This document shows, in pieces, positions 31,916 to 43,556 of a DNA stretch of 64,000 bases. The DNA is taken from contig OX621244.1 of NCBI GenBank assembly GCA_951640165.1, forward strand, positions 15,518,001 through 15,582,000, given 5' to 3'. Below the pieces are notes generated by a model, which searched no databases, had not been told where the DNA came from, and was given only the letters and a program-made list of their open reading frames with translations. Source of the stretch: Pseudoips prasinana. Its lineage: Eukaryota > Arthropoda > Insecta > Lepidoptera > Nolidae. Each line of letters starts with the position of its first letter. Position 1 is the stretch's first letter. The translations under genes and the position numbers were made by a program.

Positions 31916-32056
31916 CAGACGCCAGCACATCCAGCTACCCTAATCTGTCAAATTTCTTTTATAGATTTTCAACTTTATCATAAAAGCTTTATCATAAGGT
32001 TCACTTTCAATTGGGGAAATTTGACAGATTGGGGTAGCTTGATGTGCTGACGTCTG
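31916..32056 (+). mobile_element. MITE family M1, copy 3
   Basis: CAGACGCCAGCACATCCAGC left; GACAGATTGGGGTAGCTTGA and TGACGTCTG right. TA on the left; TT on the right, probably a point change. Confidence 0.85.
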
Positions 32057-32082
32057 TTCATACATATATTTAAAATAAAAAA

Positions 32083-32331
32083 TCAAAATCTCTTTATTTG
32101 CTAAATATGGGTACATATAAGTAGATGTTAAGTTATTACATATTTGTCCTAGACCATATTTACCTTTAAAGGTGTGAAAATTGTTTCAAGACAGTGGTCA
32201 CCTATCACATTTTGCATTGATATTATTACATCTTTATTTAGGCAGCCTTACATTAAATTATATATTAATTACGCCAGTATCACTCTACTACTCATATCAT
32301 GACATTCACCAGTATCCTTTAATTCACTTGA
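32083..32331 (-). mobile_element. LINE 3' end (minus), inverted partner of 27275-27534
   Basis: AATCAAAATCTCTTTATTTG, CAGTGGTCACCTATCACATT and AGGCAGCCTTACATT are the reverse of the copy 4.6 kb upstream. Confidence 0.7.
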
Positions 32332-34119
32332 CAAAAAGGCCTAACAACGCCATTAAAATACAATACGAGATGAACGAAAAAGCAAACATCGCTTAGTCTC
32401 GTTTATATTACTTTAAAAAAATCAATAGCTACAAAGTTTATCTCATAAAACGGATTTAAACCTCAAAGGATTTCTTTATAATAATATTTAACTGATCATC
32501 TTTTTTTATGACGCAATAGGCACTAACCATTAGCTTATTAATTTATTTATATATAACATGATATTCTTCTTCGCATCATCAATAAAAATAATGTTACATT
32601 ATCCACCGTACACTGCACAATTGTGAATAACCCGCAAAGAGTTACAATGTTTCGTAAAGAGTGGCGCGTATTGCGAAAAACGAGAATAAAATAAGTGCGA
32701 ACAAAAAACGAAAAAGAAGTACGAACCCGCGGCGACGTACATAATTGTCTCGCGTCTTGTTCCTGTTGTAACCGACGCGTGGTGTCCAAATGATTGTTGT
32801 TGCCCGGTGGACGACGTTCTTTAGCTTAGCAGCTATAGGGATTAAATAATCATTTCATTTAGATCTCAACTAAAGCTAAGTACTTTCACATAATGCTCCG
32901 TATTTACCTCACTAAATACTGCATGAAATTGCAATAATAAAAGCAAATTTGACGGAATATTTAAGATGATTCTATAATATGTGGTGCATTTGAAAGCACG
33001 GGCATTCAAACTTTTTATTTGATTAAATAATCAATTTTTTCAAGCAAAGTAATAAAAAATAAAATAAAAACAACGACAAACGGGAAGGCGCAAAGGCATG
33101 AAGGGCTTAAATTTAGTGCAACGCAAAAAATGATTGAATTGCAAAACAAGCAATTGCACACGATGTATTAAGTTTACGATGGTCCTTTTGAACTAAAATT
33201 TACATTATTTACGAGAATCTCTTTCATTAGATTTGATTACATTTCCCTAATCTTTCTACTACTAGTACTTCTTTTACTTATAATTATTAAGATAACTTAA
33301 TAATTATAAGTAAAATAAAATATTATAATGGGCAGAAGGTTGTATGTTATAACCTAATTGAAATATAAAAATATGTTTTTTGGCACTACACACTATTGTC
33401 GTCTTAACATGTCGTCAAATGCTACTCCTATTAATCCAAATTGCAAGAACCATCAAACACACTGCTCAAAGATCGCAATGGATGGTCTCAACCCTTTTAC
33501 ATTTGAAGTAGTAGCGACACCGCTCAGCCGGAGGCATTAATAACTCGGCTGTCACCTCATTGTATGCATGAAGGATCCAGTGCAAGTGTAAACTGGCCCT
33601 AAACATGGCCGATTGTCTATAGGAGAATGTATACAATGGCTCGTCGATTACTTGCGGTGAAAGTAATTGGCATGTAAATGCTTAAGAAAGTGTTAGTGCA
33701 TGATATTGTGAAATGGTATACAGCTTTGGAACTGGAAACATGTTGTCTATTGGGATAGTATATTGTGTGTTTACAGTCGTGTCCGACTGTGTAGTTAAAT
33801 GGTTTTAGTTGGTTAAATGGTTTATTGTGGCCACACAATATCCAATGTAAGATTGTTTTGTTTACTGCCTCGTTTTTCTACCAGTAACGTGCTAAAGCAC
33901 TGATTATGGGGTCATATCCATATCATCAAGATCATATAGCTATCCAAGGGTAAAATAATGTTAACCTACCGTCAATATCGATAAAATGGATAAATAAATA
34001 ACAAATAGTTTAGTTATATGTGCGTCTAGTGGCTCTAGTACTAAGTAATAATCGGTAATTTTAACAAAGTCTAAGTACACTGACAACAGTCCTGTCCAAC
34101 TCCTTTTTTTCACTCCATA
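32332..34119. other. AT-rich region without recognised genes
   Basis: It holds the perfect hairpin at 33272-33315. Short frames at 33358-33540 and 33617-33838 are not recognisable. Confidence 0.4.
33272..33315. repeat. Perfect hairpin (20-bp arms, ATAA loop)
   Basis: TTTTACTTATAATTATTAAG, ATAA, then the exact reverse complement. Confidence 0.85.
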
Positions 34120-34121
34120 GT

Positions 34122-34260
34122 TCTCTGGAAGACATCGCATTAGTGATGTGGCCGCCGATTGTATACTTAGTAATACCCAGATATGTACATACATATTTGT
34201 TTGTATTACGAATGTGGATGTTTTTATTACACGTTTTTTTGCAGGCATCGAAGTTTAACG
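34122..34260 (+). mobile_element. LINE 3' fragment with conserved hairpin (plus)
   Basis: CTCTGGAAGACATCGCATTA, GTGATGTGGCCGCCGATTGT and TTTGTTTGTATTACG. The hairpin ATCGC/GTGAT (34134-34147) includes one G-T pair. Compare 10410 and 30395. Confidence 0.6.
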
Positions 34261-34444
34261 TGGTAGAGACAGATAAACACTGCCAAGAAACTTAAAAAAA
34301 AACATCTTAATATCTATTTACAATGAAATTACCTAAATGCATTGAATTAAATCTACTCATTCCAAGCACTTTTATTATTAACATCGTTTGAAACTTTGTT
34401 TCAAATTTGTTGATTGACAGTTTTCTGGCAATATTGAGAAGTGT

Positions 34445-34566
34445 TTATATAACTGAATAACTGCCCCATAAAAGAGTAACTGATTTTGTGGTGACGAGCA
34501 GTAGTTTGTAATTATATGTTTCTGTACTTGTGTTACTATAATACAATAAAGAGTTAATCTATCTGT
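34445..34566 (+). repeat. LINE 3' UTR end (plus)
   Basis: ACAATAAAGAGTTAATCTAT followed by CTGT matches the end of the LINE at 10485-10524 (AATAAAGAGTTTATCTATC). Confidence 0.45.
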
Positions 34567-34647
34567 CTAATTTTATAATAGATATAATTTTCATACATTG
34601 ATGATATTCGGCTCCAGTCTTTATTCATCCTTATATTTTTGACGGGC

Positions 34648-35006
34648 CGATTGGAATGATTGGAAAATACTTGCCTTTCACGCCACAGGTCGTGTGTTCA
34701 ATTGCCACCTAGGACAGTCATTTGTGTGAGTGAACATGTCTGTTTGTCCGGGGTCTGGGTGTAATCTACTATATAAAAATAAGTCAGGTTTTCCTTCCTG
34801 ACGTTATAACTCCAGAACGCACGAACCGATTTCAAGGGTTTTGCATTCGTTGGAAAGGTCTCGGGCTCCGTGAGGTTTATAGCAAAGAAAATTTATAAAA
34901 TTTAACGCGGGTAACACCGCGGGGCACAGCTAGTTATCTATAAAGGTAAGTATTTACAAAAGAAAAGCCCGATGACCGTGTATGAGTAATGTCCCAGGAT
35001 ATTATA
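34648..35006 (+). mobile_element. SINE group A, interrupted by a Helitron-like element
   Basis: Head and body: GACGGGCCGATTGGAATG, CTTTCACGCCACAGGTCGTG, CATGTCTGTTTGTCC, GTGTAA | insertion | TTATCTATAAA, ATTTACAAAAGAAAAG and AATGTCCCAGGATATTAT. Removing 34765-34933 restores the sequence found in the uninterrupted copies. Confidence 0.8.
34765..34933 (+). mobile_element. 169-bp Helitron-like element nested in a SINE
   Basis: Starts TCTACTATATAAAAATAAG and ends GGGCACAGCTAG. It sits exactly between A (34764) and T (34934) of the host SINE without duplication. A CGCGG-GTAACA-CCGCG hairpin lies just upstream of CTAG. 5'-TC, 3' hairpin plus CTAG, and A|T insertion are the Helitron signature. It has no coding capacity. 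Confidence 0.85.
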
Positions 35007-35129
35007 AGAGAAAAGAGAAAAAAAAAAATATTCCATGTTAAGTTACTATTACTTTTTTTCTTTTATTGTTCTTTGACTCACTCTTCACATAGTTATCTGT
35101 ATTGTATTTTTAATTAAATCTATATATTG

Positions 35130-35310
35130 CTAGCAGTGCTCCGCGGTTTCACCCACGTTAAACTTTATTAATTATAGCCTATGTGTTATTCGGATTTATA
35201 AGCTATAATACTACAAAGTTTCATCAAAATCCGATTTGTAGTTTTTGCGTGGAAGAGTAACAAAACTTAATACAGACAATACTTTTGCTTGTATGCCTCT
35301 AATATTAGTC
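35130..35310 (-). mobile_element. Small Helitron-like element (minus)
   Basis: CTAGCAGTGCTCCGCGG, TTTCACCCACGTTAAACTTT, GCCTATGTGTTATTCGGATT and TTTCATCAAAATCCGATTTG, ending near AATATTAGTC. It is the same family as 16232-16418 and the interrupted copy at 26190-26772. Confidence 0.6.
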
Positions 35311-35909
35311 AAAAATTTCCAAAGAAGACAAATTTAGTTATTTCACCACTAAATTACTACAGTACCTACATTATTTACATCAGGTCTTCTTAGGAGCTTC
35401 TCCTCCAATGGCATCCTGAATGTGTTTTCAGACCGGTGGGACTCTCGCCTTTTACGCAGGTGGGTAAGAGTGCAGACACCCTTGATTTAATTAATCCTGA
35501 ATGTAATTGATACTAACATTAGGCTAAGTTAGACTAACATTATATGGATATTTTTTATCTGAAATAAAATATTTGAATTTCAATATTACAAACTTTTGTA
35601 CAGAAAATTATTTTCTATTTGAATCATTATTACGAATGTATGCCAAATACCTTCTATATTATTTGAAGTAAAAATTAAATTTTAATATAAGGTCAATTCA
35701 AAGAATATCTCGAACAGTTTACGTGTCTGTTAGAGAAGGGGTGAAAATTATCTCTGCGTAATGCAAATTCTGATTTTTGAGATCTCTGTTTTCAACATTG
35801 AACGAGTTTATTTTCAGTGAACCTCGTTTTTGATAATTTATTTGAAACATATTAATGTTTGCATTGGATGTGATAAGTAAAGAAAATAAAATATGTTGCT
35901 TTTCATGTA
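35311..35909. other. AT-rich region without recognised features
   Basis: Nothing supported. Confidence 0.4.
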
Positions 35910-36044
35910 CAGATGCCAGCGCATCAAGCTACCCCAATCTGTCAAATGAACCCAATTGAAAGTAAACCTTATGCTTATGTGATAAAGATGAATATTAATA
36001 AAAGAAATTTCACAGATTGGGGTAGCTGGATGCGCTGGCGTCTG
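35910..36044 (+). mobile_element. MITE family M1, copy 4
   Basis: CAGATGCCAGCGCATCAAGC left; CACAGATTGGGGTAGCTGGA and GCGCTGGCGTCTG right; TA on both sides. GCGC replaces GCAC in both arms, a matched change within the TIR pair. Confidence 0.88.
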
Positions 36045-36224
36045 TACTTTGAAGACGTTTACTTTTTTGTTAATCACAATGATTTAACAAAAAAAAAATA
36101 CCCTCAAGTACGTATTTTATTTCGTTTTATACATAAAAATACTTTGCTGTAGCTACAACGGCATTAAATTTCGCTATATCATTTCATCCCAAGATTGCTG
36201 TGTGGTAACGGCATAGAATATCAT

Positions 36225-36508
36225 CACCCTATCTCATCCTGCGGGGGGCGCAGAAATCGACCGAGGGAATACCTACCAGAGAACGGGCAGCAGCGTTTTT
36301 CGGTGAATTATGGTGATTATGGTATACCCTACCATCCTTTGGGGAGTCTTTTGTCCAGCAGTGGACGTACTTTGGCTGACATGATGATGATGATGATTTC
36401 AACCCGGGGGCGGGGGTAGAAGTCAACCCCGAGGATATATCTCCCCGAGAATGGGCAGCAGCGTCTCTCTGTGTACTACGACCATCATACTGCGACCTCC
36501 AACGTGAC
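36225..36508 (+). mobile_element. RTE-type LINE 3' end plus a second partial copy (plus)
   Basis: The first copy (36225-36394) runs GCGGGGGGCGCAGAAATCGA, AGAACGGGCAGCAGCGTTTT and GTCCAGCAGTGGACG, ending in (ATG)n. A second partial copy (36400-36508) begins again with GGGGGCGGGGGTAGAAG and GAATGGGCAGCAGCGTCTC. Confidence 0.65.
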
Positions 36509-36772
36509 GTGTTCGTGTCTGCTAAATAAATAAATAACAAACAAACATACCTGATGGTAAATGGCGACCATAGTCTTGTAACACTCACAATTCCTCCTCC
36601 TTTATGAGACTCAAGAGCTCAGGCTAGCTTACTAATTCACAGGCCTACAATGAGACATTATGGACAACCATGCTTTAGTTAGTCTACTACGCCTTATATA
36701 TTGCTCTAGTAATACTGCACCGCATTATGTAAGGTATCTTACAAGGGTAATAAATAGTTTAAATTATAATAA

Positions 36773-37010
36773 TATCCCGTAGTATTATTCACACACGGCC
36801 ACCTGATCCCAAACTAAGCGGAGCTTGTAGGTACTATGGAAAACAGACAACTGATATACTACATATACTACTTTTCTTTAGTAAATACAAACTTATAGAG
36901 ATAAATACATCCAACAGACATGTTCATGTTCATGCACACTAATATCTATCCTGGATGGAAATCGAACCCACGACCTGCGGCGTGAAAGACCAACCACGCC
37001 AACCGACCCG
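36773..37010 (-). mobile_element. SINE group A, full length (minus)
   Basis: ATCCCGTAGTATTATTCACA, GATCCCAAACTAAGCGGAGC, AACAGACATGTTCATG and GAAATCGAACCCACGACCTG, then the tRNA-like head at its right end (GCCAACCGACCCGTC). Confidence 0.8.
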
Positions 37011-38287
37011 TCATCTATATATCTATATCTACTATACTTCTTTCCTAAATTCAGGTTGAAGCCGTAAATTATTTAAAACGCAAAGCAACTTGACAAGTTT
37101 GAATATAAACATAACTTCGATAGATTTTTTCTTTAAATTCGGCCCTAATGACCTTTTCCCCGCAAGCTCCATTTTGCGGTCTTATTACAAATTTGAGCCG
37201 TGAGAAACTTATTCATACATAACATTACACTAAGCCAAATGGATATGATAATACAAAGAGGTACGTACGTTTCAACAGGTCACACAATGCTCCAGCCTAA
37301 ATATTCTAATAAGCTTACGATCACAATGCGATCACATCAGCAACCGTTCGGCTAACTGTATCCACTGATTGATGAATCTCTTGACATTCTAAACAATGCC
37401 AAACATCGATACTTCGACCATTACGACCTGAAGATGTACGATAGAGTAAGTCACAACATTATGATGATAGTTCATAGAATATAATGAGATATTACCTATT
37501 ACCGTTGAAGCCTTTGCGCCAATCAATTAACACTTAACACCTACTTGTCGAACCCAGTTACCGAACATCAATTGAGAACGGACCATGTCGACATAGAAGC
37601 ATAGGATACTGTAAGACGTAAAACTGCCTACAAATAGTCAGAATGTAAAATTCACCAATAATTTTATCTGTGTTCTATATTTTCTGAGTTAGAAAACTAC
37701 TGGGATTACTATTACTATTAGGATTACAAGAAAAGTTTCATTATGTATCTCATGTTTCACTGCCGTATGCGAAACGGACCTCTATCTCTTTTAAAATCAA
37801 ATCAAGTGTCCGCCCACACAATCGACAGGTTGTACGCATTTGGCAGCACTATACATTGCCTTATAATATATTTAGTTTATACAGCTTATATGCGTAAAGA
37901 GATGAAGTTTGACAACTGGCTTAAATACATAGCTTCAAAAGTATCCAAAAATTGTTTAACCACTCGAATTGAGGTTGCATTGTATTTGTACATTCAGAAG
38001 AGATCAAGTAGTATACCTTGTTTTGTTACTGTGAAATATTTATACTGTGACGCCAATCTGTCTAGTGTAATTTATATATGTATATTATTTATCATTTACA
38101 GTTATCGTAGAAAGTCGAGTAAAATACAAGGTGCACAATTTTTCAAATTGAATGGCGGAGATAAAAAGGTAATGCATTCCTAAGTATGCCAGCTAACTTA
38201 ACACAGAATGTGTATAAATAGATAAGTCATTATCGTAAAAAAGTGATTTGAATTAACGAAGCGCTGTAGAGATATTGCTTAATTAAT
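37011..38287. other. AT-rich region; 146-codon frame of unknown status
   Basis: The frame at 37743-38183 (plus) is the longest not tied to a transposon. It has hydrophobic patches but no recognisable domain, and one frame of this length is about what I would expect by chance in 64 kb of AT-rich DNA. Confidence 0.35.
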
Positions 38288-38574
38288 AAAAAACCAGCCA
38301 AGTGTGAGTCAGACTCACGCCCGAAGGGTTCCGTACCATTATATATAATACTGAGCAAAGAATTCACGTTTGTTGTATGGGAGCCCCCTTAAATATTTAT
38401 TTTAATGTTTTCTAGTATTTGTTGTTATAGCGGCAACAGAAATACATCATTTGTGAAAATTTCAACTGTCTAACTATCACGGTTCATGAGATACAGCCTG
38501 GTGACAGACGGACAGACAGACAGACAGCGAAGTCTTAGTACCGTTTTACCCTTTGGGTACGGAACCCTAAAAAG
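38288..38574 (+). mobile_element. Interspersed repeat with GGGTTCCGTAC...GTACGGAACCC ends
   Basis: Starts AAACCAGCCAAGTGTGAGTC and AGGGTTCCGTACC; ends GTGACAGACGGACAGACAGA and GGGTACGGAACCCTAAAAAG. It looks complete at ~285 bp. The subterminal GGGTTCCGTAC is repeated inverted near the end. The related piece at 17063-17407 keeps only the 3' part. Confidence 0.6.
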
Positions 38575-38728
38575 GGACAACGCCCACCACAGAAAATTAA
38601 AGACTCAGAACAACAATTTATGAGGCACACATAGTTGTCCTTTGCGGGACTTAAACCCGAAGTACGGAACAGAGATAGTAGCGAGGCGATCACCTTAACC
38701 ACTGCGCAATAGGTACTTGCGGTAAAAT
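38575..38728 (-). mobile_element. SINE group B copy (minus)
   Basis: ACTCAGAACAACAATTTATG, CACACATAGTTGTCC, CGGGACTTAAACCCGAAG and TTAACCACTGCGCAATAGG are the reverse of the group B head (GCGCAGTGGTTAA) and body. Confidence 0.6.
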
Positions 38729-39138
38729 TTATACGTATTTTAAAACACAAATTATTATTTCACGCGAAGATTTGAATAAACCTTATGAAACGACGAGAAA
38801 ATTCCGTCATTATAAGTCTGTGTTGTTTTATTTTAGAGCATAAAAAGGTTGTACGGGCATGAAAGCTTGGCAGCGGCAGATTCCTCGTAAAAACACAGGT
38901 GAACAAGATATTTGCGTTTATTTGAACACGGCTCGGCATGTAAAAATGGTGATGGAAAAACTTGAATGCCTTTGGCTCATGATACCGCAACGGTTTGCAG
39001 AATGCTGATGAGGATACAGAAATACAGCTACTAAAGACGATTAAAATTTTGAATTTTATTGTTAGGTTTCCTAACTTTGTGCGCGGAGATTTTTCGGCTT
39101 AGTAGCGGTTTCGCCCTAATTTTGCTCGACCGAATCTG
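38729..39138. other. Short AT-rich spacer
   Basis: Nothing supported. Confidence 0.4.
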
Positions 39139-39797
39139 GCGAATGAACTACTTTCAATTATGAATATTTTTAGGGCCGGTTTTCGCCCGAGACAAATATG
39201 ATAGCGGGCGAATCAGGTTCAGTAAAATTTAGTAATGTACTATTCGCCCAATTACTATTATACCTCAGAAAAAATAAGTAGTACAGTCGGCGCACCATGT
39301 ACAAATATTTTTAAAGGGGATTTACTTAGGCACATGTGTTACTCGATAATAGTAAGTAACGTAATAGATAATTTTCACAATGACTTTTGTTTCTCAGCGA
39401 TAGAAGTAAAGACACAGCAAATGAACGCACCCATAGGAACATAAAAGATAGTAGTATAATGCTGTCTCTGTCATTCATTTGCAAATTGTGCGGCGTGTTT
39501 CCCATCATTTGGTTTAGTGTGTCTAAAATACTGACAGTATAACAACATAACTGCATAAAGTGCATGCATAAAATGATGTGTAGGCATTTATTATAAGTAA
39601 CAATTGTGTACGCAACTGTACTTTTTTATAAAATTTCACATTTTATTATTAAATAAAGGCTTATTTTTTGAGGTATAGTAGTATTTGGGCGAATAGTTCA
39701 TTAGTGAATTTTGTTTGACCTGATTCGCCCGCCATTAAATTTGCCTCGGGCGAAACCAGCCCAAAAAAATATTCAAAATTGAAAATAGTTCATTCGC
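39139..39797. mobile_element. Long-TIR DNA element (~140-bp arms)
   Basis: The left arm at 39139-39278 and the right arm at 39661-39797 are inverted repeats, alike over their full length with scattered differences. Both contain GCGAATGAACTA, TTTCGCCCGAG, GGCGGGCGAATCAGGT or near variants, and CTATTCGCCCAA. The 382-bp interior has no recognisable transposase; a 69-codon frame (39235-39444) crosses the arm boundary. I could not find a clear target duplication. The class is unknown. Confidence 0.75.
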
Positions 39798-40060
39798 ACC
39801 CAAAACATTTTTTTCTGCAGTTGCACACGCTACCACGTGTGTTGTGTATACAACATAGTCCATAGGCTACGACAACAGCTTGCCCTCATACGCGCCTTTT
39901 TTAACGTGAGAACATCAGTTAGCTTAGAAGGCTTTCAGTGCTTCACCGAACCACAGCAGCGAGCGTAGGCTCAAGCCGTCTACTAAATAGAATTGCAAAC
40001 TAAGTAACCGCTCCGAAAGTCACCCTCTTTGGGGTTCTAACATTGACTCTGGGCAGTTAT

Positions 40061-40248
40061 AACGGGTCATAATCGGAGTGTCGTTCGATTGAGGATCAGA
40101 GAGGGTATTGACGCTGATGGTAGGAACCATAAGCGTCCTCCATGGCTCTTCTATGGCATTCGTATCGATCAAATATCCTCTCTGATCCTCAATCGAACGA
40201 CGGAGGCTCCTTCGATTGAGGATCAGAGAGGATATATTATGACCCGTT
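40061..40248. mobile_element. 188-bp palindromic element with triple internal motif
   Basis: The terminal inverted repeats AACGGGTCATAAT (40061-40073) and ATTATGACCCGTT (40236-40248) are perfect. Inside, TTCGATTGAGGATCAGAGAG occurs at 40084 (plus), 40178 (minus) and 40211 (plus). Confidence 0.7.
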
Positions 40249-41375
40249 CACAGTCTTACTCATGCCCAGCGAGTACGATATATTGGTTGCTGAGCAGACG
40301 ACTCATATGTATTTAGGCTAAATTAAACGCAATATAACAAAACGTGGTTTCAGAAAATATCCAGTATAGATTTAGTTGTGGTTTGGGCAGTGTTTTGCAA
40401 CGAGAAAATAAATAAAAAGGGGTATAAATTGATTTTTTCTTGATACATCAATTCTTCAGAAACATTTAAGCACCAATTAATTTCAAATGAAATATATATG
40501 TATGACAGTTGTCACTTCAATACTCAAGTCGGCGACTTTGGTCAACAGACAACAATCAAACTAAAACTGAAACCAAAAAAAGGCATACGAAAATATATAA
40601 ATATCTTCATAAATACAAAGAGAAAATTATCCTCATATATTTATTTAACAAGAACACACACAGATATAAAGAACATTAAACTTATGAAATTTATATAACA
40701 TAACATTGACACACATTGAATAAGAAGAAGTTAGGATTTTATTTCACACTTCTTATGAATGTCCTACCGAAGTTTCACGTAAGTAGATATTGTTAGTTAT
40801 AGTCACAACAAAAACTAATAATATCTAGCTTATACTGAAATGTTGACACGAATTACAAATATGACATCTTATTGTTAAACAAAATGCATTCTTCCGCTGA
40901 TCGTAAAGTATTGTTTACACAAAAAACTCTCTCATGACTTCTCCAAATGCGGAAACAAAGATTCCTACACGGTAATAAGCTACCGCATGTAATAAAATTT
41001 TGATGGAATGACTGATGAAACTCATGCCCTTAATATAGAAGAACATAAGTTGTTTCCCCTGCAAAAGTATAGTTCACAGACAGACCTTTACTGGCTGCTT
41101 TGTTCGCGAATAAATTTCAGTAATTTGATAACTTCACAGTATAATCATCGGTATCTATCATTTTTCGGGGATGAAATGTATTCCATGTGTTAATCCAGAT
41201 ATTTAACGGTCTGTGTCTTTAAATTTAATTCAAATCCGTAGAGATGTTTTTCCAGATAAGTGTGAGCTGATAAAGCTACTTTGGTGGCCGTGGGCTGTAA
41301 ATTGCTAGAAAGCCAACGGTTGGCGTTGATATTTTACAGTGGTGGGTAAGAGGGAGGGTCCAGTCCCGTTTAAAA
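40249..41375. other. AT-rich region without recognised features
   Basis: Nothing supported; frames at 40498-40698 and 41008-41193 are not recognisable. Confidence 0.4.
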
Positions 41376-41431
41376 ATGATTATGGAACAAACTCAAACAT
41401 AAAAACTTTCCCATTTATAATATTAGTGGGA
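41376..41431 (-). repeat. Helitron-like 5' end remnant (minus)
   Basis: The minus strand starts TCCCACTAATATTATAAATG after an A, which is the usual left end of the small Helitron-like elements in this window. The rest is lost or too diverged. Confidence 0.45.
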
Positions 41432-42789
41432 TAAATCAAATTATACACTGCATATGAACAGAATGGCTTCTGATAACAAATGTGAATCAGGGTTCTCAAT
41501 AGACCAATTCTTGGATAGAACTGTAAAATTTAGGTAAGAGGAGAATATATTATTTGTCGTAAAAAAATAAATATTCAGATTTACGTAATATTTTTAACAT
41601 ATAATTTATATTGAAAAGGAAATAACAGCATACAAAATCGTACTGTACATTTACGAAAAATTAAAAAAAATGCTTTCTAAATTCGAAAATATATCCTGTA
41701 CGTTTCTTCCACTAAGAACACAATGTATGGAAGATCATAAAATAGTACCAGAACATTCCATCGTCTATGGCTTATTGACACATGTTATTTTCCCTGATGT
41801 ACACATAAAACCTACCAATTTTATCTCGTTTGTTGTTTGGATATAACATGTTTCGGAGAACCTTTCTTGCCTGTTTTAGACAAAAGTCAAGAAAAACGAG
41901 TGAATCGGTGATAGTGTTTGAAAACTAATGAATATATCAATTTTTTTGATGATTTATTATTAATTTAGTAGGGGATGGATTTATACATACTTTTAATTGT
42001 TTAATAACTGATGTAAAACTTGTAATTACTACAAATATGTTTATCACCCTCCAAAGATGGTGTGAAGTAACAGCTAGGAATTCATGACAAGAATACATAA
42101 CATCCCATCTCATCCCAATTATCACCGTCTCTCTAAGTATATGACTATGACTGTGATCGACCTATCTACCAATCGTGGTGAATGAATCACCTATCCCCAG
42201 GTTTTTGAGGAACCTTTTTATTTTAATCTCCTAGAGTCGTAGATAAATAACAAAAATGTCCTTTTCTATGTATTCTAGCCAAAGAGCCTTCATATGAACG
42301 GAGATTAGAAAGATTAACTATTTGTGTTCTACATATAGAGTGCAAATAAGTGTATGACAACACAGCACCGGTAAACACACATACGACATGGCCAGAGGGA
42401 AGTTAAGTATATCTGTTACATTGGCCTTTTATATCATCTGTTGTAGAATATTAAGATTCGGTTACACGTGAACGTTTTCATTCTTAACTCATAAGTAAAG
42501 CTACGACCACATTATTGAAAAGTAAAATACCCAGTCAGTAAAGCAGGGTTAGCAAAATATTGATGATGGTGTCATCGCTCACGAAATCGCTTGATTTGAG
42601 CAGTTAGCTATCAAGTGGGCTTTAGGTGTACTCTATAAGGTGTTACAGTTTCTGACTTCAGTCTTCGAACACGAGATTTTGCCATATCATTGAGAGGCAA
42701 GGAACAATGTGGCTAGATATAGGAGTAGATAAATAAGGTTTATAAAAAGTAAATAATAAATTATTATATATTATATCATTAGGGAATAT
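41432..42789. other. AT-rich region without recognised features
   Basis: Nothing supported. Confidence 0.4.
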
Positions 42790-42857
42790 CGATGCAAATA
42801 GCGCAAGACTGGCAATTGGATGTCTTTCGGTTGATATGATGATGATGATATCTCTTA
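42790..42857 (+). repeat. RTE-type LINE tail, internally deleted (plus)
   Basis: GATGCAAATAGCGCAAGACTG and GGCAATTGGATGTCTTTCGG end in (ATG)n. The usual block between the two parts is missing. Confidence 0.6.
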
Positions 42858-42877
42858 AGGCAAAGAGTTATGATGAT

Positions 42878-43045
42878 TGATGGGCCGGTAGGCTAGGTAG
42901 GTAGATGCTTGCCTTTCACGCCGCAGGCCGTGAGTTCGATTCCCACCCAGGACAGATATTTTGTGTTCATGAACATGTCTGTTTGTCTTGCGTCTGGCTG
43001 TTATCATCTATAATAGTCTGTATTATGTATTATTATCCTAAATAA
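42878..43045 (+). mobile_element. SINE group A copy (plus), 3' truncated
   Basis: GATGGGCCGGTAGGCTAGGT, TTTCACGCCGCAGGCCGTGA, GTTCGATTCCCACCC, GAACATGTCTGTTTGTC. Confidence 0.7.
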
Positions 43046-43301
43046 CAATAAACAAAACCATATTTGGAAGAAAGTAAGTAAAGAAAAGCTGCCGAAGAAA
43101 TTCTTGAGAGATCAAACAAATACTTAATCTCTATAAACATCCCAATGTAGAAATAATAAAGATTGATTGTTTCAGCAGGAAAACCTAATCAAGTAAAACA
43201 ATTAGTGTTCCTTTTAGTTGGACGCTCGTCGAGAATCAATCAACAATTAATAGACAACAACCACAAAGATTTCGATATAGCCATATACGAGTGTATAAGT
43301 T

Positions 43302-43382
43302 TCATCATCATCATCATCATCATCATATTAGCTGAAAGAGGTCCACTGCTAAACTACACTACCCGCATCCATCGGCAAGTAA
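43302..43382 (-). repeat. RTE-type LINE tail with (CAT)n (minus)
   Basis: Eight or so CAT units (43302-43326), then ATTAGCTGAAAGAGGTCCAC and CTACCCGCATCCATCGG, with an internal deletion. Confidence 0.6.
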
Positions 43383-43556
43383 ATATAAGTTAATTTAAAA
43401 TAAAAACATTGTGGAATAGTCCATTACAATTTAGTTAAATACACTACATTTAAAATAAAGAGCTTAATTATTTTTCATAAAAAAAATATGCATCATGTTA
43501 CTTATTCACAAACTAAGCTACTCATCCTCTAAAAATTTGTCGTGATGGCTTTATAA

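Noticed and set aside
36229..36588. 119-codon minus frame
   Set aside because: Antisense to two RTE LINE tail copies, with runs of Ser from the (ATG)n tail.
37743..38183. 146-codon plus frame as a host gene
   Set aside because: No motif, AT-driven composition, and a length about as expected for one chance frame in 64 kb of such DNA.
43302..43326. Independent (CAT)n microsatellite
   Set aside because: It is the 3' tail of an RTE-type LINE copy in minus orientation.
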